Origin: Apteryx mantelli | Lineage: Eukaryota; Chordata; Aves; Apterygiformes; Apterygidae | Direction of reading: 5' to 3' | DNA: 64,000 nt | Assembly (NCBI RefSeq): GCF_036417845.1 | Contig: NC_089978.1 | Location: 121,612,183 to 121,676,182, forward strand | Shown: positions 11,052 to 40,670 of the stretch, one piece after another | Layout: each line of letters opens with the position of its first letter | How positions within the stretch are numbered: the first letter of the stretch is position 1 | The notes under the pieces: model-generated | Told to the model about the DNA's origin: nothing | The model's database searches: none | Seen by the model: only the letters and a program-made list of their open reading frames with translations | Made by a program: the position numbers and the translations under genes

Positions 11052-13999
11052 CTACAGCACATTGCACAGGATTGCGTTCAGGCAGCTTTTGAATATCTCC
11101 AAAGAAGGAGACTCCACCTCCTCTCTGGGCAACCTGGTCCAGTGCTCTGTCACCCTCACAGTGAAAAAGTTTTTCCTCATGTTCAGATGGAAGTGTCTGT
11201 GTTTCAGTTTGAGCCCGTTGCCTCGCGTCCTGTCTCTGGGCACCACTGAAAAGAGTCTGGTCCCATCCTCTCGACACCCTCCCTTCAGATACTTGTACAC
11301 ATTGATAAGATCCCCTCTCAGCCTTCTCTTGTCTAGGATAAACAGGCCCAGCTCTCTCAGCCTTTCCTCCTAAGAGAGATGTTCCAGTCCCCTAATCATC
11401 TTTGTAGCCCTTCACTGGACTTGCTCCAGTAGTGCCACATCCCTCTTGTACTGGGGAGCCCAGAACTGGACGCAGTACTCCAGATGTGGCCTCACCAGGG
11501 CTGAGTAGAGGGGGAGAATCACCTCCCTCCACCTGCTGGCAACACTCTTCCTGATGCACCCCAGCATACCATTGGCCTTCTTGGCCACAAGGGCACATTG
11601 CTGCCTCATGCTTAACTTGGTGTCCACCAGCACTCCCAGGTCTTTCTCCACAGAGCTGCTTTCCAGCAGGTCAACCCCCAACCTGTAATGGCGCATGGGG
11701 TTATTCTTCCCCAGGTGCAGGACCCTGCACTTGCCTTTGTTGAACTTCAGGAGGTTCCTCTCTGCCCACCTCTCCAACCTGTCCAGGTCTCTCTGAATGG
11801 CAGCACAGCCCTCTGGCGTATCAGCCACTCCTCCCAGTTTGGTATCGTCTGCAAACTTGCTGAGGGTGCGCTCTGTCCCTTCATCCAGGTCATTGATGAA
11901 GAAGTTGAACAAGACTGGAGCCAGTACTGACCCTGGGGGACACCGCTAGCTACAGGCCTCCAACTAGACTCTGTGCCGCTGATCACAACTCTCTGAGCTC
12001 TGCCATTCAGCCAGTTCTCAAGCCACCTCACTGTCCACTCATCTAACCCACACTTCCTGAGCTTACCTATGAGGATGTCATGGGAGACAGTGTCAAAAGC
12101 CTTGCTGAAGTCAAGGGAGACAACATCCACTGCTCTCCCCTCATCTACCCAGCCAGTCATTCCATCACAGAAGGCTATCAGATTGGTTAGGCATGATTTC
12201 CCCTTGGTGAAGCCATGCTGACTACTCCTGATCGCTTTCTTGTCCTCCACATGCTTGGAGATGGCCTCCAGGACGAGCTGCTCCATCACCTTTCCAGGGA
12301 TGGAGGTGAGGCTGACTGGCCTGTAGTTCCCTGGGGCCTCCTTCTTGCCCTTTTTGAAGAGTGGGGTGACATTGGCTTTCTTCCAGTCTTCAGGCACCTC
12401 TCCTGTTCTCCATGTCCTTTCAAAGATGATGGAGAGTGGCTTAGCAATAACGTCCGCCAGCTCCCTCAGCACTCGTGGGTGCAACCCATCGGGGCCCATG
12501 GATTTGTGGGTGTCAAGTTTGCTTAAATGATCTCTAACCCTTAATTTGCTTAAATGATCCTCCTCAACCAAGGGAAAGTCTTCCTTTCTCCAGACTTTCT
12601 CTCTTGCCTCCAGGGTCTGAGATTCCTGAGGGCTGGCCTGAGCAGTAAAGACTGAAGCAAAGAAGGCATTCAGTAACTCTGCCTTCTCTGCATCCTTCGT
12701 CACCAGGGCACCCACCCCATTCAGCAAAGGGCCCATATTTTCCCTAGTCTTCCTTTTGCTACTGATGTATTTGAAGAAGCCCTTCTTGCTGTCCTTGACA
12801 TCTCTTGCCAGATTTAATTCCAAACGGGCCTTAGCCTTCCTCGTCGCATCCCTGCATACTCTGACAACGTTCCTATATTCCTCCCAAGTGGCCTGTCCCC
12901 CTTTCCACTTTCTGTATACTTCCTTCTTCTGGTTGAGTTTTGCCAGGAGCTCCTTGCTCATCCATGCAGGTCTCCTGCCTCCTTTGCTTGACTTCCTACT
13001 CATAGGGATGCACCGCTCTTGAGCCTGGAGGAAGTGATGCTTGAATATTAACCAGCTCTCTTGAACGCCCCTTCCTTCTAGGGCCCTAACCTGTGGGATT
13101 CCTCCAAGTAGGTCCCTGAAGAGGCCGAAGTTTGCTCTCCTGACATCCAGGGTTGCGATCCTGCTTAGTGCCCTGCTTCCTCCTCGCAGGATCCTGAACT
13201 CCACCATCTCATGGTCACTGCAGTCAAGGCTGCCCCCAGCCTTCACATCTCCAACCAGTTCTTCTTTGTTTGTTAGTACGAGGTCCAGCAGCACACCTCT
13301 CCTTGTTGGCTCCTCCACCACCTGTGTCAAGAAGTTGTCACCAATGCTCTGCAGGAACCTCCAGGACTGTTTGTGCCTAGCTGTGTTGTCTTTCCAGCAG
13401 ATATCGGGGTGGTTGAAGTCCCCCATGAGAACCAGGGCCTGTGATTGTGGGGCTACTTCCAGCTGTCTGTAGAAGGCCTCACCGACTTCCTCATCCTGAT
13501 CAGGTGGCCTGTAGTAAACACCCACAACAGTGTCCCCCATGCTAGCCTGCCCTTTAATCCTTACCCATAAGCTCTCGACTCGCTCTTCATCCACCCCTAG
13601 GCACAGCTCAATACATTCCAGTTGCTCTCTCACATAAAGAGCAACTCCACCACCTCGCTTTCCTGGCCTGTCTTTCCTAAAAAGCACATAGCCATCCATG
13701 ACAGCACTCCAGTCATGCGAGCTATCCCACCATGTCTCTGTAATGGCAATGAGATCATGGCCCTGTGACTGCACACAGATCTCTAGTTCTTCCTGTTTGT
13801 TCCCCATGCTGCATGCATTGGTGTACAGGCATTTCAGAGAGGTGATCGAGCATGCAGGTTTCCCAGGAGGGGTAAAAGACGGTCCTCCATAGCCACATCC
13901 CATGCACACTTCCCTGGCTGCATTCACCTGCTGGAGGCATCCTGACTTGAGCTGTCTTTTGCCAACTACCCTGGCACTATAACTCTCCCCTTCCCCCAT
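11052..13999 (-). pseudogene. CR1 ORF2, endonuclease and reverse transcriptase (frameshifted)
   Basis: Starts at ATG 13999 and would encode about 980 residues. The apurinic endonuclease is complete: [36 protein letters not shown] and SDHEMV. The reverse transcriptase follows: [38 protein letters not shown] and, after the shift, [10 protein letters not shown], which holds the catalytic Asp pair. A one-base loss just after SGVPQG (about 11936) shifts the frame. In the C-terminal part, TGA (11414-11412) and TAG (11372-11370) interrupt. The frame then runs to the normal end at TAG 11054-11052. A 27-bp in-frame duplication lies at 12518-12559. Confidence 0.93.
12518..12559 (-). repeat. 27-bp in-frame duplication inside CR1 ORF2
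   Basis: The 15-mer TTTGCTTAAATGATC (plus strand) occurs at 12518-12532 and again at 12545-12559. In protein this repeats the DHLSKL block just before SMGPDG at the start of the reverse transcriptase. The frame is kept because the period is nine codons. Confidence 0.75.
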
Positions 14000-14004
14000 C
14001 CTTC

Positions 14005-15069
14005 CTAGTTTAAAGCTCTCCTTACCAGGTTGGCCAACCTGTTGGCAAAGACCCGTGTGCCCCGCCTTGTGAGGTGGATCCCATCTCTCCCCAGCAGTTG
14101 TCGATCTTCAAACAGAGTCCCATGGTTGTAGAAACCAAAACCCTGTTGCCAACACCAGCGGCGCAGCCAGTTGTTAACTTGGAAAGTCTGTCTCCTCCTC
14201 CTCTCATCCATCCCCCTCACTGGCAGGATGGAGGAGATGATGACCTGGGCTCCCAGACCCTTGACCACCATCCCCAGAGCTCTGAAATCCTGCTTGATGG
14301 TCTCCAGTTTGCCCTTGGTGTCATTGGCGCCCACATGAAAGAGCAGCAGTGGGTAATATTACAAAGCGTGGACAAGCCTTGGCAGTCTTTCCATGACATC
14401 TCTCACACGAGCCCCTGGCAGGCCACAAACCTCTCTAGACAAGAGGTCAGGTCGACAGATAGATGCCTCTGTCCCCTGTAGCAGGGAGTCCCCCACAACA
14501 GTCACCCGCCGCTTTTTCCGGGCGTTCCGGCAGGGCACAGGGTCTGTTGTCCCAGGTACTTCCCTGGCAGCCATGCCCATCTCCTCCTCATCCTGGAGGG
14601 CACTAAACCTGTTCTTCAGCTTCAGGTCTTCAGGAGGAGTAGGAGCCTTTCTCCTCCCACGAGCAGTGACCAGTTTCCAGTCTTCTTCTACGATGTTATG
14701 ATGTACCGTTTCACACAGCACAGAGCCCTCTAGCAACTCCACTGCTGCAGGGGGTTGGGACTCCCGAAGCTGCACAGTCTCCGAGAATACCCTGTCTATC
14801 TCTTGCTCTGCTTCTCGGATGCTGCGCAGCCTACTGACCTCCTCCCGTAACTCTCTTACCTGATGACACAACTCATCAACAGCAGCACACCTCCTGCAAG
14901 AGAGCTGACTGCCAGCCCAGGCCTCCCGGAGAGGCCCCAAGCACTCCCTGCAGCCTGAGACCTGTAGAGCTGCATCTACTGTCAGAGGGTCTGTCTGGGT
15001 CGCAGCCTCTGACACAGCAACTCCAACAGCCGCTGGGGAATGTGCTCTGCAGTGTGTCATGACCATACT
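14005..15069 (-). pseudogene. CR1 ORF1 with SGNH/GDSL esterase domain (interrupted)
   Basis: The frame opens upstream of ATG 15069-15067; a second ATG follows two codons later. The first part holds a cysteine pair region (SGCRECLG and LSCRRCAAV) and a charged helical segment rich in E and R. The second part is an SGNH-type hydrolase: VTVVGDSLLQGTE (block I serine), VGANDTKG (block III) and [10 protein letters not shown] (block V Asp-His). Esterase domains are known in ORF1 of CR1-like LINEs. A TAA at 14361-14359 interrupts the frame between blocks I and III; the frame does not shift. It ends at TAG 14007-14005. Confidence 0.88.
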
Positions 15070-15115
15070 TGAGGAAGCGTACACCACAGGGAACAGAAAC
15101 GAAGGTACCTTCGTG

Positions 15116-15157
15116 CGCCCTGCTGCGCAAACTGCTGCGCAAACTGCTGCGTCTGTT
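15116..15157 (-). repeat. 12-bp tandem repeats in the CR1 5' UTR
   Basis: About three copies of a unit based on CTGCTGCGCAAA stand next to the 5' end of the element. Could be a promoter module of this CR1 subfamily or a chance expansion in this copy. Confidence 0.7.
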
Positions 15158-18100
15158 CGCTGCCTCTGTTAGCTGCGCTCTCTAATGTCAATATTTTCTT
15201 ATTGCAATAACACAGAGGTAGCACAAATTGTAAATTTAAAAGGAAGCACAACCTACTTACAAAATTTTTGGATGCTATGTCCTCACATTGCCCATTTGGC
15301 ACTTTATCTTTTCAGTTGCACAAACTGCTTAGTTCTCTCCTGAAAATAAACCAACTTAGCAACCCCCCCCCCCCCAAATAGCCTAAGATATTACTCAAAA
15401 ATTTCCCTTATCATCTTATTTCACGTTGGGACAACCAGAGAAATACTTTTAAGAACTTTATCACACATATTTCCATGTCTTTTCTGGCCTACCATCCCCA
15501 AATGAAGGCAGTAGTAGCTGCTGATTTCTTGTTGGTGTGGTAGTGAACACAGGAAGCAGGCAGGGATGTGCACTTATCTCATCTAAATCTCTCCTAGAAG
15601 ATATCCCAGGTGGGATGCTACTCTTTGGTCTGTACTAGAAGGAAATGTTGGAGCCTCATTTGAGAAGGACAAAGATCATATTTAACGCTTAAGCCCAATG
15701 TTGGCTCAAGAACAACTAGGCATTAACTGGCTGTGAATACATTTAGGCTGCCATTTAGTTTTCTACATCTTGAGTAATGTGATTCCAGATCTGTATTCTA
15801 GCGAAGGCAAAAAACCCGAAACATTTAAGATAAAGCTTTATCAGTTTATGGCAGGGATATGATTTGAGACTTATCAAAGTGGGGAACTAGAACTGGTGAT
15901 GTGGGAGATGCTTTTCAACCATATGTTCATCAGGTACTCTTAACACCAAACCCTCAGTACAGGCAGTCCTAATGTCATCAGAGAGGATGAGGAATTTGGG
16001 GCTGTGCTTATTTCTGGGCACAATCTAATGAAATGTCCAAACCAGTAAACTCCATTTAACTCTCAGCTCTCTCTACACACATGCCTGACAGTAAGGCTAT
16101 AATCATAAAAATCAAATCATAAAAAGATTAAATTACAATTTTATTGTTACCTTCGTGTTGCTCTCCTTGTCCATGCCTCTGCCTTAACACACTTGTGCTA
16201 CCCTCTGTTTTACTTAGGGCAGAGAGCACCAATTTACTTTCTCTTTTGGGGAGGATGCTTAACAGAACCGAGCACATTAAATAAAGGGAAAAAAGTGCAT
16301 TTGAAATGTAAACTACATTTTTATACATAGCAAACTCATGAGACTTCTAAGCCAGTTAAAAGACCACAAGAACATCTATTCAGAGATGGAATTTTGCCTT
16401 GTTAGTCTGTTTGTACCATACTGAAGTACGCCATCTGAAAGCCATTCATTCTCAGATTCTTATGGAAGCAAGGCAGACATCTCCAGAGATTTTCTGAAGT
16501 AGCAAAGTAAGTTATTTGAGACAAAGGGAGGATCAGAAGGAGTTGTGTCAGTGCCCATCATTGACACAGGTGCTGGTATATAAGTATTACAACAGAATAA
16601 TATGAGAGTGACAAAGAAACAGCAACAGCTAATCTAAATCTCTCTTGGATCCCTGTGAGAGTTACTCTAATGCTGCATGCAAATGGGCCTCTTCTTGCTT
16701 ATTTTCATGGCTTTATTTGATTAGACTTGTCAGAAGTAAGGTCAGGCCAAACTGTTACGGTCTTTAAAGATGAAAGCCATCTTTCTAAGTCAGGGAAGCA
16801 TCATTTTGGAAAAAACAATGCAAGTGTATCACTAACCTTAGCTGAAGTGCTATTCTCATTCAAATTTGGGTAGTTGTGCTGCCTTCTAGTGCTTTATCTT
16901 CTTTGACAAAATACTTAGCTCTAAATAACTTCTGAAAACCTCTTATGGAATTGATTACTTACAGTTTTAGGGTAACAGATCTGTTTCTTTTCCTCCATGA
17001 CTATGAAGGACTTGCACCATCACAGCACACTGGTCAGTGATCACAATACTGCCACATCTATAGAACCAACACACAGTTACAGGAACATAAGCCCATTGCA
17101 ACAGTGAGGAAACATTTATGCAAGTGTCCACCTTAAACAGAGCTGTAGGGAGTGGAAATTCTTCAGTGAAATACACAGAGACTTATAAAGGGGAAACTGT
17201 GTGAAGCCTAGGTTATGTTCAATCCATTCCTCTCCAGAGTAGTTGTGACTTTTTTAAAGAAAGAATTTTATTTTGGTTACTACCAAAGAAACATTTATCA
17301 AATGGGGTCATGAGAGCTCTATGGCACCTGCTTCTATAGGAAACTATGCACACTGCTAAGGAAAAAACCTGCCAAGCCCATTAGAACCTTTGAAAGCTTA
17401 TGAGGCAGCTAGAAAGATTAGCCAATGAAAGCATTTTCTGACAAATGTTTCACAATTGCTATAGTCTGCCTTAGAGAAAAAGCCACCTTCAGTCAAAAAT
17501 CATGTGCTGGAGGCAGACACATCAGCACCATCTAACAGATGAGAGTAGTGACTGTGTATGCCCCGTGCTTTTTGCCCCAACTTTGACAAACTGATAACTG
17601 AAAACTTAAATGATTTTCACTTTTACTTATTTTTCTGGAAGTAAGAGATGGCTGATATGTGCTGTTTAAGTTTCTTCTGGAAGAAAATAAAGTCTCATTT
17701 TTAGCCAATATTTCATAAAGTTAAGTAAGCATCCCAGTAGGCCATATTCAGTGACAGAGCAGACTACTGAACCCAGATCTGATTCTCAAAACTTTCTCTC
17801 ACCAATGCAGTATTTCTGGTAAAACACCACACCAAAACACAGCCATTTGCTAGAAATCAGGCAGCCACGCTCTATTTAGTGGTCATAGCTGATTTAAATA
17901 CTTTGTAAATTCAAAGCAAAACCCCAGTTTTCATAATCAAAGTCCTCAAAAGACATTTTTCTACTAAGACAGCAAAATTAACTAAGCAGAACCTCCCCAT
18001 TCCCAACACATGTAATGGGGGTTCCAAATATTTTATTATCCATACTCCTCCAAGGAATTCTCCTCTCCCCACCACCCACTCACAGACCTTTTCCTACAGG

Positions 18101-20206
18101 GGGTTCAACGTTGCTACTGCTCCATCCGAATCAAAACTGGTAAAAGCAGTGGTATCTCTCATTTAGTATTTCACATTCTTCTTCCATTGCTGTAGTCTTA
18201 ATCTTTTTACTGTACCCCTCTTTCAGTATACTTCCCTCTCTTACTGCACATCATAATAAGAAAGCCAAGAGCTCGTTAGTCCCCTAGTTGAGTGTAACAG
18301 TCCACAGTCATTTGTGTGTGTAATCTATTTTTCCACTCTATTCCACAGTGGAGAATGCTTTTGACAAGCCATAATAGAACCATGTCAGATGTCATTAGAT
18401 AAAGGATAAAATTTGGCAAATATTGAAGTTGCCTTTATATAAGGCTTGTGTGTCTTATTGTGACATATAAAAAAAAAACAACAAAGAAACTAACAGGAAA
18501 ATTACTTTTTGTATGTTTGAAAAGAAAATGGCAGAAAAGCACAATCGTAGTTGAGTTCCAGTTATCTCTACTATCTTGAGGTATAGTGATATTGCTATGT
18601 GCTACGCATAATCTGATCATGAGTGGTTGCAAAAACACTCTCTTATTTGCTTTTCTCAAAGATTATGCAGATTTCATGGCTACTCCATGACACAACAAAA
18701 ATGCTCATTTTCTTGCCCTCAGCTTGCTCATCTGCCTTTTCCCTGGGGCTGCAAATTCCTCTAAGATAGAGAGGCTGACTTTGCTCTTGAAAGAGAAGGC
18801 AGGATATAGGAAGGAAATGTCTTTACAATTCCCTGAGAAAAAGGTGTAAAAAGGGAATATATTGCAGCATTATCCTGAAGGTGAGCAGAAGGACATTTAA
18901 AGTAAGACATTAAAAGTATCTAAGAGGTACCTAAAAGGACACTTGAAAAGTGTCCTGAAAAAAAGCATCCTGAAAGAATGCTTTTCAAGTAGTACACTTT
19001 GCTTGGAAGCTGCTTTCTCACAGGTGCAAGCCTTCCCCCTTGCCTCCACAGGCATACCTCCCCTCCTTTCTGCTTTTCTCTTCTCACCCCCTCTCCCTCT
19101 ACATATGCTTACCAAATCCCTGTTATCAGCCAGAACCAATTAGAACAGAATAGAAAACTCTCCACAGCTCCCTGGACTAGTATTCATCTGCTACAAAACA
19201 AAATAAATAACACTCATTAGTTAGCCTTTTTTTTTTCCTTTGTGGTACATTTTTAAACTAGTTAAAAGAAACTAGAGGAGATCAGCAAAGGGTTATGCAG
19301 AACTCAGTGCAGCTTTTAAATAAATCAGGAGGCCTTGCTGCATATTTTAAGTCTAATGCAATTCACAGTTCACAGGGATTTGCCAATACACTGAGATTCA
19401 TCAAAGTTCAGTTTTCAAGGATCCCTTTGTTCTGTTTGTGATTACCTAGTCCATATTCTCCTCAACCATTTGGTTTAACCACATATTTTAATTACATTCC
19501 TCAGTAATTCACATTCTTGGCTTTCCATTTCAATTTCCACAGGGCAAATAAAACTGATGGAAAGCATTTTGACAAGGGTATTGTTATTTCATCCAGTAGC
19601 CTGAGATGACTCCAAATTTGGATATTACATTTAATGTTTCTGGAACAGATGCTGTTAGGTCTTTTCATAGAAACACAGTATCATCTGCATACGTTAGTAA
19701 CTTCTGTGCCTCAAGTTGCATACACTTTATATCCTCTTAAGTTTTCATAGACACTGCTGACAATTCAATAGCACACGGGCACCTCAAACATTTTTCATCA
19801 CAGACTAGGAGAGAGGATGACCATGGAAGCTCATACACCAAAGCAGCTTGGTACCTTACGCATTTATTTCCTGCAGCGAACAGTGCAGGGGTGAGACACA
19901 GGTTTATTGATCTCTGCAGCCCTCTCAAAACAGAGGCCCATGTATAGGAAAAATTCTTGGAAGAATCTCACTACCTGATGGAGAGCAATAACGGATCAGG
20001 CAGGATTCTCCTGAGCCTCGAAAGGAGAAAGAAAGTGTTTCTCTTTTCCTTAGCAGCCCAACTCCCTCCCCCTGTGGAGTGAAACACACTGTGACAGTAC
20101 AGCAATGATGCCCCATCTTTCTTTTATTAACCCTAAGGGGAAACTGCAGGTTTACATTTGTTCTTAAAGCCAACTCTGTCAGACAATATAACACCAGGAA
20201 AAAAAA

Positions 20207-20228
20207 GTGTGTGTGTGTGTGTGTGTGT
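20207..20228 (+). repeat. GT microsatellite
   Basis: Eleven GT units preceded by an A run. Confidence 0.9.
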
Positions 20229-20723
20229 AGGTATGTATTTTTGGTGAGTGTACAGAAATTGTTGATACTGCTTCTTATTCTGGCCTCCAACACACATTTA
20301 GATAAAGTGACCTTTTCCATTAATGTAGGAAGTCTTCCTGGGCTTCCTGAGATTCTGGAGTTATTTAATTTAGTAGGGCAAATAACACTTTAGCTACTGT
20401 ATTTCTTTGAAGGCCCTCTGAATCATACCTCTCTCATTTTGATGTTTGATGATCTGTATTACATGAAGGTCAAAACATGGACTAAGTCTCAGAATTTCAG
20501 AAGTAAAGGCCTATGAGACTGCCTGCTGCTGAGAAGGCATATGCAAGACAACTTGTATGGTAACAGACTGGAAAGTCAGTAAATGCTCCATCAATCAGTT
20601 ACGTTTTCCTCTTGAAAAAGCAAAATGCAAAAAACAAACTAAAATGAGCAATTTCAGAACATTATTTTAAGTTATATTTGTTCCAACAAATTTTTTGATT
20701 TTTAAATGGCTGTCACTATATAT

Positions 20724-20726
<3 letters not shown>

Positions 20727-20761
<35 letters not shown>
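20727..20761 (+). repeat. AC microsatellite
   Basis: About seventeen AC units between TATATA-rich flanks; the longest dinucleotide run in the window and probably polymorphic. Confidence 0.9.
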
Positions 20762-20764
<3 letters not shown>

Positions 20765-22532
20765 TACATATATATAAAATATTTTGGTACGTAACCCAAA
20801 ATGTTTTAACCTTTTTGTTGGACAGGCAATGTCTCGCTTAATGCACAATTGTATAAATGCTTCATTTTCTGAACATACAGGTCAGGATTTGGCAGGAGAA
20901 GCTGAGAAATGTCTCCAGAGGATGAGCTATGTCTACTCTGAAGGCAAACTGCCCAACTCATCTTAGCCACGGAAGCCTAAAGAAGCAAAGCTACTGCACA
21001 AGATCAGCATCTGTTTTTAGGCAACAGTAACTAAGGTTTTAGGTCAGGTGCCGTCCTTTTGAACCAGCCATCTCACTGCTCTTGACGCCATGGACAGGAA
21101 GCTCCCAGCAACCATAATGCTTGCAGCGGGGACAAATGTTAAAATGCTTCACTGCTATGAATATATTGACAGAGAACTGAGGTGAACACAGAGTTGAGGC
21201 TCATCAGCATAACAAGTTGAGCGAAGAATAAAGGCAGCAAAAAGTCAATTGAATTCTTCAGAGGGAAAAAGGCATTTTAGTCACAATTGTAACAAGCAAT
21301 TTTTGAGCTTACAACAACAGAATTATTTGAGAAACTAATGAAGAACTACTGCATTTCTGATGTGCTTAGATGGAGCTTCTGACAGAAAACCTCACAGACA
21401 GAAATCCTGCTTTTGTTGACAAGGTGCATAATCAATAATTACCTGGTAATTTTTCCAATATTTACCATTTATGTCCTTTTATATTCAGAAAAATCAAAGC
21501 TGCATTAACAAATGATGTTTGTGATTGCAAAAACCTTATGATTACACATACAGATGTACATACAAAATGGATATGAAAAACATAAATAGTCACACACACA
21601 TTTCAACACATACAACTCATCTATCGGAAATCCCTCTGCCCTTTCAAAACATGATTCCTTAAAAACAATTACTGTAAGGTTTAAACAGGGAAAGGACTCC
21701 TCTGCTCTCTGTGCTAAGGGAGGGATGAAAGGGCTCCGTTCTGCTTTGAGACTGACATACAACCTAATACGTAATACTCATAAGCATAATCCAAGCACTG
21801 CTCAATCGTAAGTTACACCTAATCTACAGGCAATACATATGAAAATACAGTTTGCATGTGTATATGCATGAACATGGGCATGCATGTCTATATAGCCATA
21901 TTTATCCATAGCATCGTGTAGCAGAATTGAAGAAGCATGAGAACAACATTAGTACCCGTTCTCAGTGGGACTTGCTCTCCTTGCACACCACAGATGGGAC
22001 ACCACAAACTCACACAACATATCATAACTCAGTGGATAAACCACTTCTCCATACTGTCTGTTTTGCTCATTATGACTATAATTATGTAACAGAATTCTCT
22101 GAACACTGTGCCATTACTGGAGTTATTAATCATTCTGGTTCTGTTTCAAGCACGTGCTTTATCGCCTGCTGGATATACTGCATTATGCCACAAACTGAAT
22201 ATCAAAGCTAAACAAATCCAAATACACTGTTTTAAGGGCCTCTCAATATAATTTACTCTTTCAATTTAAATTTTGATAAAATAAAAAAATATAATAAAAG
22301 AAAAAGCTGGTGTCAATATAGCCGCTGACCTTTACGACTGTAAACAAAGGCAGTTCTTACCAGTAAACAACTCAGCAAATACGAAACCTGTTTTGCCACT
22401 GCTTGGAATAGTCAGTGCTTAGATGACAGACTCTGCATACAAATCAGCTCTTACAGAAAAACAGATTTCTAGACATGTTTGAGAATAACTGCAGGATTTC
22501 CATGACCCTAGAAGCAGGCACCATTCAAACCA

Positions 22533-22538
22533 TTTATT
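22533..22538 (-). terminator. Possible NSUN3 polyadenylation signal
   Basis: AATAAA on the minus strand, about 370 nt past the NSUN3 stop codon. It fits a short 3' UTR, but the hexamer is common in AT-rich DNA. Only position and sequence support it. Confidence 0.3.
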
Positions 22539-22905
22539 TAAAGGTATACTGTACCAAAACCAAAATAGCAATTTTAAAAAACTTTGCAAAAACCACAACA
22601 CAAGCCACTATTCTAAGATAAAAGTCCATTTCAGAGCATCACGGTGAAAATAACACAAAGTTTCCCTGATTTCAAAAGGACTTCACAGAAGCCCACAAAT
22701 CTTCATTATAAGACATTCTGGATTTTAAGCTAAACTAAGTCAAGTTTCTAACTTCCTTTTCATTTGAGAACAGCTGATACTAAACTGCAAAGTTCTAAGT
22801 TCAGTTGACTTGGATATCTACTACAGTTTATATACACACAGTATATTAGAAAAAATATGAATTAATCACATATCCCTTATAATAAACTAAAAGGCATCAT
22901 ATGGA

Positions 22906-40420
<17,515 letters not shown>

Positions 40421-40628
40421 GGCCGGGGCCGGAGGCGGAGCCGGGAGGCTGCGGCGGCGGCGGCGGCGCGGGGCGCCCCCCGGCGGGGAGCGCTGCCCGG
40501 ACGGGGGCGGCGCGGGCTGCCCAGCGCCGCTCGGCCGGCACCGCCCGCCCGCCCGTCGTCTGCCGGCGGGCGCGATTGAGTTATTCTCTTCGTAAAATGC
40601 TTTCTGCCTTCGGGACTCCCAGGATAAT

Positions 40629-40670
40629 TTTTTTTATTATTATTATTATCATCATCATCATTATTATTTT
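40629..40670 (+). repeat. ATT/ATC trinucleotide microsatellite
   Basis: TTATTATTATTATTATC followed by ATCATCATC and ATTATT units, just upstream of the NSUN3 CpG island. Confidence 0.9.

Larger units (their letters stand above)
10969..15183 (-). mobile_element. Nearly full-length CR1 LINE retrotransposon
   Basis: About 4.2 kb on the minus strand: 5' UTR with tandem repeats (about 15088-15183), ORF1 (15069-14005), ORF2 (13999-11052) and a 3' UTR that ends in ATTCTGTG octamers at 10969. The GGTTGGACTAGATGATCTCC segment of the 3' UTR is typical of avian CR1. Most genomic CR1 copies are cut to a few hundred bases at the 5' end, so this length is uncommon. The copy is inactive, with one stop in ORF1 and one frameshift plus two stops in ORF2. 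No clear target duplication was seen, as is usual for CR1. The 5' boundary is judged by base composition and may be off by tens of bases. Confidence 0.95.
15184..22905. other. Intergenic DNA between the long CR1 and the NSUN3 3' end
   Basis: Contains a C homopolymer at about 15363-15375, a (GT)n tract at 20207-20228 and a (CA)n tract at about 20727-20761. No gene or transposon was recognised; the right end should include the NSUN3 3' UTR. Confidence 0.6.

Noticed and set aside
12215-14701. Plus-strand open frames across the CR1 element
   Set aside because: They lie opposite the well-supported CR1 ORF1 and ORF2 and show no known motif.
10969-15183. Retroviral or viral origin for the long element
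   Set aside because: No LTR, protease or envelope; endonuclease plus reverse transcriptase order, GDSL esterase ORF1 and octamer tail define a CR1 LINE.
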